From Cyathus striatus (taxonomy: Eukaryota > Basidiomycota > Agaricomycetes > Agaricales > Nidulariaceae): a stretch of 64,000 bases of DNA. Both the position numbers and the translations under genes were made by a program. Position 1 is the stretch's first letter, and each line of letters opens with the position of its first letter. The notes under the pieces were generated by a model. That model worked only from the letters and a program-made list of their open reading frames with translations. It did no database searches and was not told where the DNA came from. The DNA lies in contig JAOVFP010000008.1 in NCBI GenBank assembly GCA_025738555.1, forward strand, positions 3,224,001 to 3,288,000, given 5' to 3'. This document shows, in pieces, positions 33,911 through 46,308 of this stretch.

Positions 33911-35840
33911 TCAAAGCTCTTCACCAGCCAACCACCGCTGAACCATAACCAATGTCTCCTTCGGTTTATCATATGGTGCCTGCAAACCCTCATATCAACA
34001 CTCCTTCCCCAAGCACAACAAAGTAAGAAAACACACCATATGTCCCGCTCCATCAACAGTAGCAAACGTGAAACCGCCCATACTCCTAGTCACCCCCGCC
34101 CGCTTTCCATCAACCTTCCACACCCTCTTCTCCACCTCCCCAAACGCCCTCTGCCCACTCCACCCCAACCCCAACATAAACCTCTCATTGCCAACATGAC
34201 TACACAACCAATCATTCGCTCCAACATAGATCAGCACGCGCACACCACGCTCGAGAAGGGCAGCAGTATGATACTTGCTCGTGTGGAAGTAGTCTTGGTT
34301 CATCCCGAAGGCGACGGCGACTTCGTCGTTGTTGCAGGAGGAAAAGTTGAGTGGGACAGATGCGATGTCTACGCCTAGAGTTTTGCGGACTGCGGGGTCG
34401 GAGAGGTACTTTGGGATTGATCTAAGTTAAGTTATTAGCATACGCCAGTCGCGTAAGTAATGAGAACGAACAATGTCTCAGGATAACACATCGTCTCCCA
34501 AAGATCCCCCTCGCACGGCTTCGACATATCAAACCTATTCAAATCTACATAAAACCCACCACCATAAGCCCATATCCCATTAAATCCAAAGAACACCCAC
34601 TTAAAGCCATAAACGGCTCCCTCAACGAAGTATCACAAAAATAAAAAGCGGCCAAGCAATCAACAGCATCATATTTGAATTCACAAGACTCTCTCATCCA
34701 TTTCTCGCATCGAGCAAGCTGCGAATATCAGTTCCAGCTAATCCACGACGTAAGTAGAAAAGCGTACAATGTTTTTCTGAGCGACACACGTCTTGATATC
34801 CAACACTGGAGGAATTGTAGCAGGTGTACATTGCATGTCGTAGAATGAGAGCGTAATATCGATAGGATCGCCCAATCCATTTCCTGACCTCGCATTCAGT
34901 GACAAATTGTACAAGCAACACACCGACATACCAATCATAACCGAAGTCAAATTCACAGGCGTTAACCCAGCTTCAACCAACTTCGCATTCTGATCATACA
35001 CCGCCGAGGCAAAAAGCGGCAAATACCTCCCCTACGCACCCCCAATCAACATTGCAACGAAACAAAAAAACAAACATACACCATAAGATTCCCCAGCCAT
35101 ATGAAATCCCCTCCCCTTAAACTGCCCAAAATGCTCAAAGAAAATAACAACGAACGCAGCAACATCTTTCGCCGCCTCTTCCGTGGTGCCCTACCCAACC
35201 CCATCAGTCATCACCAGCACCAGTAAACTTGAAAAGGCAAATGTGTAACATACAACAAATTCCCCATATTCAGCATACGAAAACCCAACACCCACAGGCT
35301 GATCAATGAAAAAGACATTCGCATTCGTGTTCCATGATTCGGGATGGAACGTCGGTTCGGTGGTATTGAGCACGCGGCAGGGGCCTAGTTCCATGAAGAG
35401 CCCGATGGAGGATGAACACCCTGGGCCTGGGTCCGTTAGTACGACTCATATGGAGGAAGAGGAGGGGGGGGACGGACCGCCATTGGTCCAAAATATAACA
35501 TCATCCGTGGCGGGATCGTTCCTGCTCTCGAAAAAGTAGAAGAATAAATGTCGAGCTTGGATGTCGATGTACCCTGTATATGCGCTTCATGGAAATCAGC
35601 ATCAGCGCACTAAGAGAGAAAGGAAACGTACTTTACAGTCGTATCGCAAAACCGACTCTTCTTCACGCGTACATTGTAGTTCGGAAAGAAGGGATGACCG
35701 AGCGTGGTGAACGTATCCTCCGAAAGCAGCGAAAGCGACTCCAAAGGCGTGAATAGACCCGCATCGTACGTTTTATGCGTGAAGTGCTGCTGAGCAACCA
35801 CGAGAAGTGGAGACAGGAGAAAAGGTAGGAGTTGCATCAT
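33911..35840 (-). CDS. Secreted serine carboxypeptidase, S10 family (array copy 3)
   Basis: Starts at [17 protein letters not shown] (35840; the adjacent ATG three bases later is equivalent) and ends ...[11 protein letters not shown] at 33911. Oxyanion NGG|PGCSSS, Ser in MAGESYG|GRY, Asp in [14 protein letters not shown], His in DGAGHM|A. More diverged than the other two, especially in the C-terminal exon ([29 protein letters not shown]). Exon plan follows copy 1; several junctions checked in phase. Only 238 bp separate its stop from the start of copy 2. Confidence 0.9.
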
Positions 35841-37106
35841 TGAGAATCCGAGGACGCGTCTGGGGTATATATGCCATGGAGAGACAGTGAGAACGAAAGG
35901 CGTGAGCGCTAAATTCGAAAGGTGATGCGTATCAGGTGCACATGGTTCCACCATACTTGATCTACCTTCCGACGGAGATGATACCTTCGAGATACCTATA
36001 GTAAACAGAATCAGCGAATGAGAATATAGTTACATATGTATTGCAGATTGAAAACTTGCCACTGGTGGTACGTCACTCATCTCCTCCCGCCAACTTCCTA
36101 CCCCAGGGATTCAAGATCTCGCTGCGTCAACCGATTTCCACTACTTGCGTATTACCAAGCTGACTGCGTGGGAGAGGGATGTCTATGACTCGGTATTAGT
36201 GCCAGGTCTTCAGGGAAGCAGAGACAACCACTGCCACCGCCAGGGGTGCGGGAGACCAGAACGCATGGCGAAGGGCAAGATTCAGACGTACGTAGCTGTA
36301 CACCACCCACTCGGAGAAACCCAGCAGCGTACCTGCTCTTTAGTTTCGCAGGACCAGTCGGACTCTCTGAGCAACTTTTACGCCGGGGGTCGAGCAAGCT
36401 AGCAACGCCGCTCGTCAGTAATGCCGAATGGTATAACAGCCAAAGCGTACGATACGTTTCTGAATTTGCTATCCTCGCATTCAACGAAGAAATACCCCAA
36501 GCTGGGCGTTCCTTGAATAGATCAACCTGGTGGTTCCTTCAGTCCACCACACACAGAGGAGGGAAAAGGGGGGGACATACAGCCTTAGTCCAAGGAGTGA
36601 ATACTACCGACCTGCAGGATCCAATAAGCTCATGTAACAACTAGTGCAGAGTGAACGCACTCACCACGCGTATCGCCCTGCCCTCCCATCAAAAGCAAAC
36701 ATCGAATAGCCGAAACAACCCTTCCATCCAAAAAGCCCGCGCATGTATAAAATCAGTCTCAACCCCCAAAACCATACCTGGTAGCACGACTCTCCAACAA
36801 ACAAACACCAAGAACAATAAAACCAAAAAGAAACGAAAAAAAGGGGGGGTATATTGGTAATCTTCAGTGAAATACAGTTGTTTAGAAGAAATAATCCAGT
36901 TTCTGTCAGATTTCTACTTTGCGTGATCAACGCGATGGGTACGTGTTGGTGATGTTATACTGTAAACATGAGCCGTGTGGTGGTGTCGGTGTCTTGGCGT
37001 GTCGTTTCGAAGTGGGCAGCGACAGTGAAGCCAATCGTAAGGCTTCCGCAGGCTGTAAGCCAGGCGCAGCGATAATAAGCTCATCATGAGAGCAATCACA
37101 TCCATC
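35841..37106. other. 1.3 kb without a convincing gene
   Basis: Promoter of carboxypeptidase copy 3, then short ORFs on both strands (36145-36860) with no family resemblance. Homopolymer runs near 36540-36570 and 36838-36849. Confidence 0.45.
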
Positions 37107-37667
37107 CTAGCCAGCAGCAACAGCACTCGTCGTCGTCGTCGTCGTCGTAACTTCAGGATCAATATCATGGCTCAACATAATCTTAAGCACCTCCGATACC
37201 TGCCTATGCAAATCCTCTATCCCCTTATCAGCACCCTCCAAATCCAAAATAAAATAAAAGACTTACTAGCTCGATTCACAGCTTGAATGTACTCCTCATT
37301 CGCCACTTCCATATCGTCTTCTAATAACTGCAATCGATTCGCCTGCTCTTCCTCCGGCTCAGGAACAGGCAATGAGTTAATAAGATAATCGATCTGTTTT
37401 GCTTTGGTTATAAGGTCCGCTACGAGTTCTTTCTGATTCGCTATATCCCACCCAGTCAGTCTACACGCTCAAGATTCGAAGACAAGACAAAGACACACCT
37501 TCAAACACATCCGGAGGATCAAACTTATCCGAACTCCTCGACTTTGTAATGGGAATATCAGGAGCCACCTGAAGAAAATTAGCACGCGATGTGAGGTAGG
37601 CGATGCTATTAGACATGATAGTGAGTAGTTGCTGTATTTCGTCCTGAAGCTGGGTTATACGGTCCAT
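37107..37667 (-). CDS. MED21: Mediator subunit 21 (Srb7)
   Basis: Three exons on the minus strand: 37499-37667, 37267-37440, 37107-37216 (453 nt, 150 aa, in phase). Begins MDRITQLQDEIQQLL; middle contains NQKELVADLITKAKQIDYLI and the coiled-coil LEDDMEVANEEYIQAVNRAK, which match MED21, a small subunit of the Mediator middle module that pairs with MED7 to link activators to RNA polymerase II. Length fits the family. The C-terminus ends in a run of seven threonines coded by a simple CGT/ACG repeat at about 37128-37150. An in-frame upstream ATG at 37862 exists, but the family begins at 37667. Divergent from RTF2 with 224 bp between the start codons. Confidence 0.9.
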
Positions 37668-37891
37668 ATGAGATAATTCCTGCAGCATTGCGCTGCGATG
37701 GGGCTCAAGGCGGTCGCCAGGGTGACTCGGGACACGGACAACGCAAGGAGTTGAGTTGATGGTCGTGGTTAATGATGAGCCCGTGGATTTGTAATTGCTT
37801 TGAGAGTGAGTGGGGTTAAGGTTCCCACGACCTGTCTTGACTCCGACCACCATCTCATTCACTCTCTACTCTCGTTTCTATCTGGACTAAC

Positions 37892-38990
37892 ATGGGTAAC
37901 GACGGTGGCAGTATACCCGACCGCAGAGACCTAGTGCGCAACAAACCCAAGGTACACCCCCTCCCTCCTCCCCTTCAACAACTACTAACACACCACAGGC
38001 AGAACAAGCAGACAAAGCAAATCAAACCCGCGCCCGATGGTTCTTCTGCGCTCTCTCAAAGGTACTCTCCCCTCTCCCTCCCTCTACACTTACATACTAA
38101 TCCAAACACAGCGCAAGCTCCAAGAACCAATCGTATCCTGCGCCCTCGGGAAGATCTACAACAAAGACTCAATAATAGAATACCTCCTCGACAAATCGCT
38201 CTACGGGGACGGGGAAAAGATATGTGGACATATAAGGTCACTTAAAGTACGCCCCCTCCCCCTCCTTTCCCTTCTCCGTGCTAATCATCACGGTAGGACG
38301 TCAAAGAACTAAAACTAACACCAAACCCCACACCAAGCACCCCCGAATCCGACTTGGAGCACGCACAATTCGTATGCCCACTCACGCTCAAAGAGATGAA
38401 CGGTGCCCAGCCATTCGTGTATATCGCAACATGCGGCTGCGTCTTCACACAAGCAGGCCTCAAAACTGTCTCATCCAAATCGAAATCAAACGACACCGAT
38501 AACTCATCCAAATCTCCCTCCCCAGAAAGCGATACGAAGGACCAACTCCAACTCTGCCCCCAATGTGCAGCGAAGTACTCTCAGGACGATATCATTCTAC
38601 TCAACCCTCCTCCGGAGACGAAGAAAAGCTCTACATGCGCATGGAACACCAGCGTCTCCTCGAACCTCCCAAAAAATTAAAATCTAAATCTAAAAAGCGT
38701 AAAGCGGAGGAAGACTCCACAACCACAACCAGCAAAAAACGCGTTCACTCAAGCGACTCGCCGAGCCTCAACCCGTCAATGGCAGCATCGAGCCGGGCGG
38801 TAGCAAAGAGTCTCAAAGAAGAGGAGGTGAAGCGTAAAGCGGGGATGAGCGAGGCTGTTAAGAGTCTTTATGGGAACCCTAACAACAAGACTAAGGAGAC
38901 GTTTATGACGATGGGGACCTTTACGAGGGTGAGTTACTTTTTTTGCGTTTGTGAGAGGGATATTGATGATGGTGTTTTTAGTATGCGTAG
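37892..38990 (+). CDS. RTF2: Replication termination factor 2 homologue, one frame break
   Basis: Exons 37892-37951, 37999-38061, 38112-38246, 38297-38938, 38982-38990. N-terminus MGNDGGSIPDRRDLV and RARWFFCALSKRKLQEPIV are diagnostic of Rtf2, followed by the RING-like C2HG2 region (FVCPLTLKEMNG, ATCGCVFT, LCPQCAAKYSQDDII) and a Lys-rich tail ending MTMGTFTRYA. Rtf2 acts at stalled replication forks. In exon 4 the frame breaks near 38620, just after LNPPPE: the family-like continuation (DEEKLYMRMEHQRLL) is one base out of register. No intron fits there. A one-base deletion in the genome or the assembly is the simplest reading. Confidence 0.85.
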
Positions 38991-39559
38991 ATATGGGTTT
39001 TTATTATGGACATGTGTATTGTACTATGCTATTTTATATATAACATTTCTAATCGTCTCCCCCCGAGTTTGCCTTCTCTATCCCCACATCGTTGTCAATG
39101 TCGCATCACGCGCATGCGTCACCTACCGAATTCTACCCAAGCGAGGTGTCTTTAAGCCTTGCATCTCAACGCCCCCGTCGTATCGACATCTCAGCACAAC
39201 GGCGCCGCCGCCATCTTTACCCCCTCTCTCCTCCCCTTCCCGCCCTCATCCCAGCACGGTAGCGGTCGCTGCCATGATCTGGTTTCTTGCCTACGACTGG
39301 CACTGCTTCAACCAACCTTATTTCTTTATTTTATGTATAACATGTGTATAACATTTCTAATCGTTGTAAGCCGTAAGGGGAAGGTTCATGTAGCTCATAG
39401 ACTCATCACAGCATCACCCTAGTGCTCTTCAGATACAACAACTACATGCATGAAGGTAAAACAAGCTGTAAGAAGGTTGTTGTTTCACAACAGTTTCATG
39501 ATGCTCATGCAGACTCTCATCACCATATATCTTTTATATCAATCTCAAGGGTAGAATCC

Positions 39560-39945
39560 TTTACTTCACTCATATCACACATAAGTATTAGAGAAAAATC
39601 AATGATATTCAAATGATTACAAAGTACTAAACTACCCAATCTACCTCATTGTCTTCAAGTTCCATCCCAGAACTATCACAAGAATCCAAACAAAAACTGT
39701 AAGAAGGTTTCCAAAAATTGCTGAAAGCCGAAGCTATCAGACGGGTTCGGATGTGTAATTTGCAATCAGCAAAAGACTGTGCCTCGGTAGAAACCTCACT
39801 GGCGACAGTACATGCCCGAGCACAAGAGATAAGGAAACATAAGAGAAAGGGAAGCGTTTATATATCGATTTAGGGTGCGCACGGACCATTTGGCGTTGTG
39901 TGGTGTTTTGTTTGGTGTGTGTTTGTACCCCCGTGAGTCGCCCCT
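39560..39945 (+). repeat. Dispersed repeat, copy 1 (truncated)
   Basis: Closely matches 47035-47410 in direct orientation (shared blocks include GCTATCAGACGGGTTCGG and ACCTCACTGGCGACAG). It has the left inverted-repeat end but no matching right end nearby. Confidence 0.8.
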
Positions 39946-40453
39946 GGCCTGGCGCATGCTATTCAGACCAGTTCTTGCTTAGTAAGAAGCCTCTGAGGCT
40001 GAATATCGAATATTCAGTCATCATATCTAGGACTGACTCAGAGGCGCATAAGGTTGAACATCCTCAAGCCTCAAGGGGTCTACTGGTTATGACTGGGTTG
40101 GAATGGTGGAATACCACTTAGTGAGCGATAAATTATAATCGTGAGTTTCCCTTCCTCTTTCTCTGCAAACTTTTGTTAACAATCTTTCATCGTTAGCTTA
40201 GTGTTTGACACATTTCAGTTCATATTGTCTATGCTGTCATCTTACTGGTGCTTGTTAGTGTCACTTACAATCGCCGTGGGGAGAATATAACAATTATATG
40301 CCATGAACGTACATCCATTCAAGCATGCACACAGCATCACCACTTATCGCCATTTTTCATGTCAGTCTTCTGCAGAATACCTTTGCTCGGATTGGGTCCA
40401 ATGGCTTTGGAGAACTACTGGAGCATGAAATATCAAGGGAACGAACCGGGCGT

Positions 40454-41861
40454 GACGAAAAGGAAAAGAAAAGTTCGGATCCGAACCGGAACCGTGAAGA
40501 TAACGGAGAGATAAACGGCTGCACCGTCGCTTGCTTGGTCTAGCGGCGGACAGGTATCGTCTATTGTATGGTGTTTGGCAGCAGCGTCGTGTAAGTAAAC
40601 ATGTGGGAATGTAACGCACCAACGCGAAACAGGAACCCTGAACGCACTCACACCATACCTACACCTTATTTGCTTGTTCTTTGACAATATGTATTCTGTA
40701 GATCATCTAAATATACTCCTGTGTTTTAATTAAAAGTATAGCCAATAAGAATAGCCAACTGTTTACCCACTGCTCTCAGCAGTGGCGTACTACTTTGCCC
40801 AAATACCTGTGATTATATGCAAGGGTCACAGGTGATTTACTTTCGAAAAGCTCATTAATCTTTTAGATGTTTCGAAAGCATTCAATGGTACACATAGGTA
40901 AATTCCCTGAAAGCTATAAAAGTGCGAAGATCGACCAGTCATTGGATCCCCAAGACGTTTGTGCTTCTTTCATAGTATGTATCAATTCTATGAGAATGGA
41001 AGTGAGTATTTTTTATTATTAATTCAATCGCCATTTTTCTAATCTTATATACATTTTGTAGTCGATTATCAGCGCTGGAGCATATTGTTCCTCGTATATT
41101 TATCACCTCGTCACTCATTTTAAATTGGTTTAATACTCGCACCCAATTACCCACTCTTTGTTGCATACACATCTCTCCTAATGTTTTATTTATCAAGTAA
41201 GTCTCATTATCCTAATCTTGCAAGTCATAAGGGAACTCTTATGCATTATTTAAACTATTTGGTCAACTCTTCATCTCTCACTTCATGTTTAGGATTTGAT
41301 TATAATTGGTTATCTAAACCTTTTATAAAGCCGAATTCTGCTTCATTTTCTATGATAATATTTGTTCACGGACTCCGTGAAAGCTCGTGCAGTCTCAGTA
41401 AGTGTCATACTTTATTACTTAAATACTCTGCAACTAATTTGGATCGTTCCTACCACTTCTAGAATCGGAATTTCCAAAGAAAAAGCGAAAAACTACCTCC
41501 TCCAACTTGAAGCACATCGTAATTAACAATACTAATGATCATTCTAGCGCCTAAGCCTTTCACATTTTTCTACTTCAATAAATTTATTAGCACATAAATT
41601 TATACTAATACTTATATAGAGTACTTGTCCATTTACTATACATCACAAAGAACTAATTATCACCACATTGCTAAGTATGTGGTCAGCTGTCCAGTCCGTT
41701 CAGAGTCCGTTTTATTCGTTTATTATCAACTGCAAGACGGTGTTAGTAAACAAGGTCTTTGTGGCCGGCCATACCATCGGACGCTCCGTAGAGCAAGCGG
41801 CCTGATAAGACCTGAAACATCGGTTCCCACTCGGAACCGAACTTTTCTTTTCCTTTTCGTC
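40454..41861. repeat. Perfect 25-bp inverted repeat 1.36 kb apart
   Basis: 40454-40478 and 41837-41861 are exact reverse complements (AAAAGGAAAAGAAAAGTTCGG region), with weaker similarity beyond (GGAACCG, CGCTTGCT). May mark the ends of a decayed element. Confidence 0.6.
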
Positions 41862-42181
41862 TATGCCCCTTCTACTACTAGCATGGCCACCGCGAATTCC
41901 AGTGACATAACCCCTCTTTGGTCCCCTTTGTTCATACCTTCCCCATTGCTTTCTTTAGAGTCTAGACATGTATCCCACCTCAGGCACGGAAATGTAAATA
42001 AGGAGGCCAGTACGAGACACAGAGGGTGTTGCTGTGCGTGCGATATTCTTCCGTTTCTGCTCTCTTATATTACTTTTAGATAAGACAGAACAGAGCGAAA
42101 TCACGAAGGAAGAGATGGGGAACGACGACATGGAAATCTCGCAATGTATATGTATATTAACGTAGATAAATTATGAGAAAT

Positions 42182-42275
42182 ACGTTGATGGTGGTGCGGT
42201 TATCACGCTTGCCTTGCATTAAAGCGCCGTACTACATGTGAGTAAGCAGCAGGGGTTCGATTCCCCTTTGGCGTA
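42182..42275 (+). tRNA. Intron-bearing tRNA-like gene, anticodon TGC (Ala) by position
   Basis: Cloverleaf: acceptor ACGTTGA/TTGGCGT (three wobble pairs), D-stem GTG/CAC, anticodon stem CTTGC/GTAAG (one wobble), loop C-T-TGC-A-A, T-arm AGGGG-TTCGATT-CCCCT, discriminator A at 42275. A 22-nt intron at 42219-42240 follows A37. The G3:U70 pair needed by alanyl-tRNA synthetase is absent (position 3-70 is G-C) and there is no T-run after the gene, so it could be a decayed or mis-assigned tRNA. Confidence 0.6.
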
Positions 42276-45234
42276 TATGTAATTTGGAGAAGTGATATAA
42301 CTTTTACTATAATTCTTTTACTAGTACAGTCATCAACCATTATATGTGACAACAAAACTTGAAGCTGTGATTTCACATCATTTAGTACACATTATACTAT
42401 AAAAATTGTACATATGGATAGACATAATCATATAGAATCCCTTTTTATAATTTTTACCGCGCTATGTTTTAGTAGAGAGTGAACATTTGCAAAATAGTTG
42501 AGGGGACTGGATTTTGATCAAAACCATGTGGCGTGACAGCCGCTGATGGCAATACAGTTTATTACAAAACACTTCAAAATTAAAGATTGCCGAAGTCCGG
42601 ATCATTAATATAAGCAAAACCTCCTTGTCTCGCAACACTGAGCACTTCAGATTTCTAGTGATATCAGCGAACATAGATGCACGTTACTCATGAAAACATT
42701 TACAAAGGTTTATTACATTAAATAATAGCTGCTCATGTTATAAAAAAGTTAAATCAAGTACCTTTATTGAGTAATACATGCTATGTATTTTTTGTAAATC
42801 TCATGTTTGGGGTAACTCTCCAACTTAATTTATGTGTCATATATCTACTTCAATATATATCTGTAAAAATACTGTTGGAGCTCATTCCTAGGATACTAAG
42901 CCTCAAAATACAAAAAGAATTGTAGTGATAGTCATAGATTTGAGGTGAGGAGAAGCCAATCAGTCGGGTTTGTCACGTGAGGTGGGGGTGTCACGTTTGG
43001 TGGTTGATGACTGTACCCATCAAATTTTGTATCAGCGTGCTAGCTAAGGAGGTTCAATTTTCTACAAATTTCTGATCGACCGTTCAGATCATACTTACGA
43101 GAATATTCTTGATACATTTCCGACTTTCGAAAGTACATAAAAAAAGAGACGTTTTCATTGTATAAGGTTTGCGCTTTGACGTGAAGTTTCGCTGGTTGTT
43201 GTATTACCGCGTGGAGGCTGTGACTGACGATAACGCTGAAAGACAAGGGTAAAGCTTGAGCAGACGGCGAGGAATTTTCTATTGGATTGTTTGACGATAT
43301 GCTTGGTACTGACGACAGAGTCACGAAGAAAACCATATCGGCGTGGATGACAAAACGGTGTTTGAACGAAGTAGAATAATTGCAGATGTACTTTTTATAT
43401 TCTTCATATAGAAGTGTTTACAGCAAAAGCTCGCACCGCCCCCACCTCCTACCGCTAATTCTGCTACTTCTGATGTCGAACCGCCCACTCCTGGCCCTTC
43501 CCGACCTCTTCGTTCCTCTACAATACAACAATCTTCAACCATAGCTATCACCACTCCGATTTATGCTTCATTATCACCTGGTCCTTGTACTCCAAGATCA
43601 TTGGTCAAATTCGAGCCTGGTGTCCTTCGCATACGAACTGGTCCTTACGATATCAAGACATAGTATGACGCCCCCTTTCCAGAAGAGTATGCCAATATTC
43701 CTGACGGACGAGGATATGCGAGTTTTGGTGGCCACTGTGGAATGGCGGGGTATGTCCACAAGAAACCACTCAGCCATCAGCCATCATTTCAGAGCTCGAC
43801 ATACCACCGAACATATACCGAGAAAGGCAGAGCATGTTAGGCATTCTTTTACGGCTTGCAGGAACTCGTAGCAGGCGTAGTGTATGAGATCTATCACAGC
43901 CTGTTCAACTACGAGATTCACGCGTTCATCTCCACGAGGTATTATCCGTTCGTTCCTGCTTGTACGTCTCGTTCATCGTCTGGTAGTACACAGCCTCAAC
44001 ACAGGCAATTAGGAAAGAAAATGACCATGGATCCAAATGCAGCCTCTGAGAGGAAGGATAATGCGTTTGGAGAAGCTGGCGATGAAGTATGAACGATAGG
44101 AGAAAGCGTCCTTGAGTTGTTACACCCCCGCTTCCTCCAGTCGAGACAAACTATACCAACCAGCACTTAATCGCACCCCCCTCCCCCCAAAATGTTTCCA
44201 CGTGCAAGACAGGGAAGAGGGCACGATTGGACATCCAATCGTGCCCCCGATTGAAAGCACGCCCCTTCTCCTGCTACAGCCTCCGTCCTCCATGTTCTTA
44301 GCGGAAGTAAACGTACGCAATGTCACCCACGGGAGATCACTCCACACCCCCAACGGATGCCCTCTTAGGGTGTGTCGGGAAGATTAGAAAGGGTGAACGG
44401 TAGATGAAACCATTCACGAGTAGCGACACTACCTCGCTTCCTTTACTTCGGGCTTGCCACTGCGAAGCTGGGACACGCGAATCCCTACGGAAGACGGTCG
44501 AGTATCGATAAAATGTGCAGCTGTGAAGGTAGGTAGGTACCATAAGTACAGGAAGCGAACCGTATACAACGATATAGAACGTACGTGTAAGTCACCTCAG
44601 GTACGTGTAGAGCTCTTGTTCCATGTTCCAGCGTCAGAAGGACGACTATAACCCTTCCACCAGCAACATCACACGAAAACCTCCTCCTGAAACGCACAGC
44701 CAACAAGAGAATAGAGCTTACGTGTTATCACCAACTGCCATCCGCCCTAACCTCTCTTCAATTCGTCTGGCCCATTTCACGTCATGTAGTACACGATGTT
44801 CACGGGGTACTTGTTGCTATTTGAGATACATGGTTCCACTTCAACTACATTCCTGTGGAACTACGGGGATGAGATGCATGAAAGGTACGAATGATGGGGA
44901 GTGTTGGAGGACCGAGACTGGTAGGGTATAATGTGCTAACAACCGCAAGAGCACCATGGAATGTTCTTTCATGGCTGCTTAGTCGACGGTTGAGGATTGA
45001 TAACATGTCCAACTGTGAAGTTAGATTCCGTAAGTACAGGGAAGGGAATCGCGTACAACGACATAGAAGAACGTACTTACGTGTTAGTCGTGTCGTAACA
45101 CACATGCTCTTGTCCACGTTCTAGTAACATTTCACCCTCGGGTTATCGATGGCTTTCAAAAGCTTCTGAGGGAGGTCATAGTGTTGAGAGCATCGACGAT
45201 GATAACGCTCGTTACTGCAAACCTTCCCTAGGCC
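42276..45234. other. 3 kb without a firm gene
   Basis: A Pro/Ser-rich open stretch at about 43409-43664 (PPPPPTANSATSDVEPPTPG...LVKFEPGVLRIRTGPYDIKT, plus strand) looks coding but has no clear start, and the following ORFs change frame; it may be an exon or a remnant. A degenerate direct repeat pair lies at 44494-44588 and 44984-45080. Confidence 0.4.
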
Positions 45235-45486
45235 TCAGGCCTCATCTAACGTCACCAAACAGCACACGAAACCCACGACCCCGAAACGCAAGACAGGGAG
45301 CAGAGCACAGGCGTACGCAGCGACTTCCGTCACAGTGCATACCAGCTCCTTGGCAGTCCATTCGCCCGGTCTAGCCCAGTCGTTCCTTCGTCCAAGTATA
45401 CTCTTGAGGGAATCGTACCTTCTAGCATTGGTAACTTGAAAGAGCCGAGTTGTGGTACTTAAAGCTTGAACCTTGAGTCGAAACAC
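45235..45486 (-). CDS. Small possible mitochondrial protein
   Basis: 83 codons: basic, Ser/Thr-rich N-terminus (MFRLKVQALSTTTRLFQVTNARR) like a mitochondrial presequence, then a hydrophilic segment (SILGRRNDWARPGEWTAKEL) and a hydrophobic helix (AAYACALLPVLRFGVVGFVCCLV). Composition suggests a small inner-membrane protein, but I know no family for it. No introns or conserved context support it. Could be chance. Confidence 0.3.
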   Translation of the reverse strand: MFRLKVQALSTTTRLFQVTNARRYDSLKSILGRRNDWARPGEWTAKELVCTVTEVAAYACALLPVLRFGVVGFVCCLVTLDEA

Positions 45487-46308
45487 GAGCGTTGGAAATT
45501 CCGTGGGCTGTGGCTACTCGGTAGGATTGATCAACAGTTGAGATGTTGGGTGGTGGGCAGAGATGAAGATGAGCTGCCTGTGTACATCGACTAGTCGGTG
45601 GAGCGCGGAGTGAAAGGCGTGTGGGTTGTTCTGCGCGTCGATAAATTGCCTTGACGATACATTGTAGTCCGTACGCAGAAAAAGGAACCTGGACAATGTA
45701 TCAGTCATCTACATGTACAATGACGAATCGATACCACTTACCTCGTATCCCCTCCCAAGAATAACAATCACCCTCCCGCTCAATAACGAGTCCCTCTGCG
45801 GCGACCTCTCATGGCCACCCACGTTCTGAATATCATCCAACTTCCTCCCTCCAGTCCCACCGTGTCCTACCGCGTCCCATCTCCAACTCCAAGCTGCTGT
45901 CGCTTATCGGCATCATATCCACACCAGGGTGTTCCAATACAACCGTAGCCTCTCCAGCCTGGTGCTCGTGCAACTTGCATACGCCATGGGTGACTTTGTT
46001 TGGGATCAGTGAGTTCGTTCGCGTTCTGCCAGCCGCGGCTGAGCTTGATTGCTGTGGAGGTGTCGAATTCCTATTCCATTCAGAATCTAATTCATTTCAA
46101 GAATTATCAAGGCACATCGAGACGCGTCAAGAAAATGTAGCACTACCGTCCCAAACCGTTCCCCCCTTTCAAATCGAGCGCCATCGAGCACGATCAAGAG
46201 CCCTCCCCTCGCTCCCTCCCCTTCCCTTCCCCTCGCTCGCTCCTGTTGTTCTGTTGTCGAATATCTGAAGGTCATAGTATACTCTATATCGTTAGAATAG
46301 AAAAGAAT

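Larger units (their letters stand above)
38991..42181. other. 3.2 kb gene-poor region with repeats
   Basis: Contains an ATAACATTTCTAATCGT motif repeated near 39045 and 39350, the repeat copy at about 39560-39945, and the 25-bp inverted repeat at 40454/41837. ORFs are short and unconvincing on both strands. Confidence 0.5.

Noticed and set aside
33836..34378. 180-codon plus-strand ORF
   Set aside because: Lies antisense to the C-terminal exons of carboxypeptidase copy 3, which carry the conserved Asp and His motifs.
38563..39351. 262-codon ORF running past the RTF2 end
   Set aside because: Its first part is the last large RTF2 exon; the part after 38938 is intron read-through and 3' flank with no conserved features.
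40530..40560. tRNA A-box-like TGGTCTAGCGG
   Set aside because: No B-box or cloverleaf downstream.
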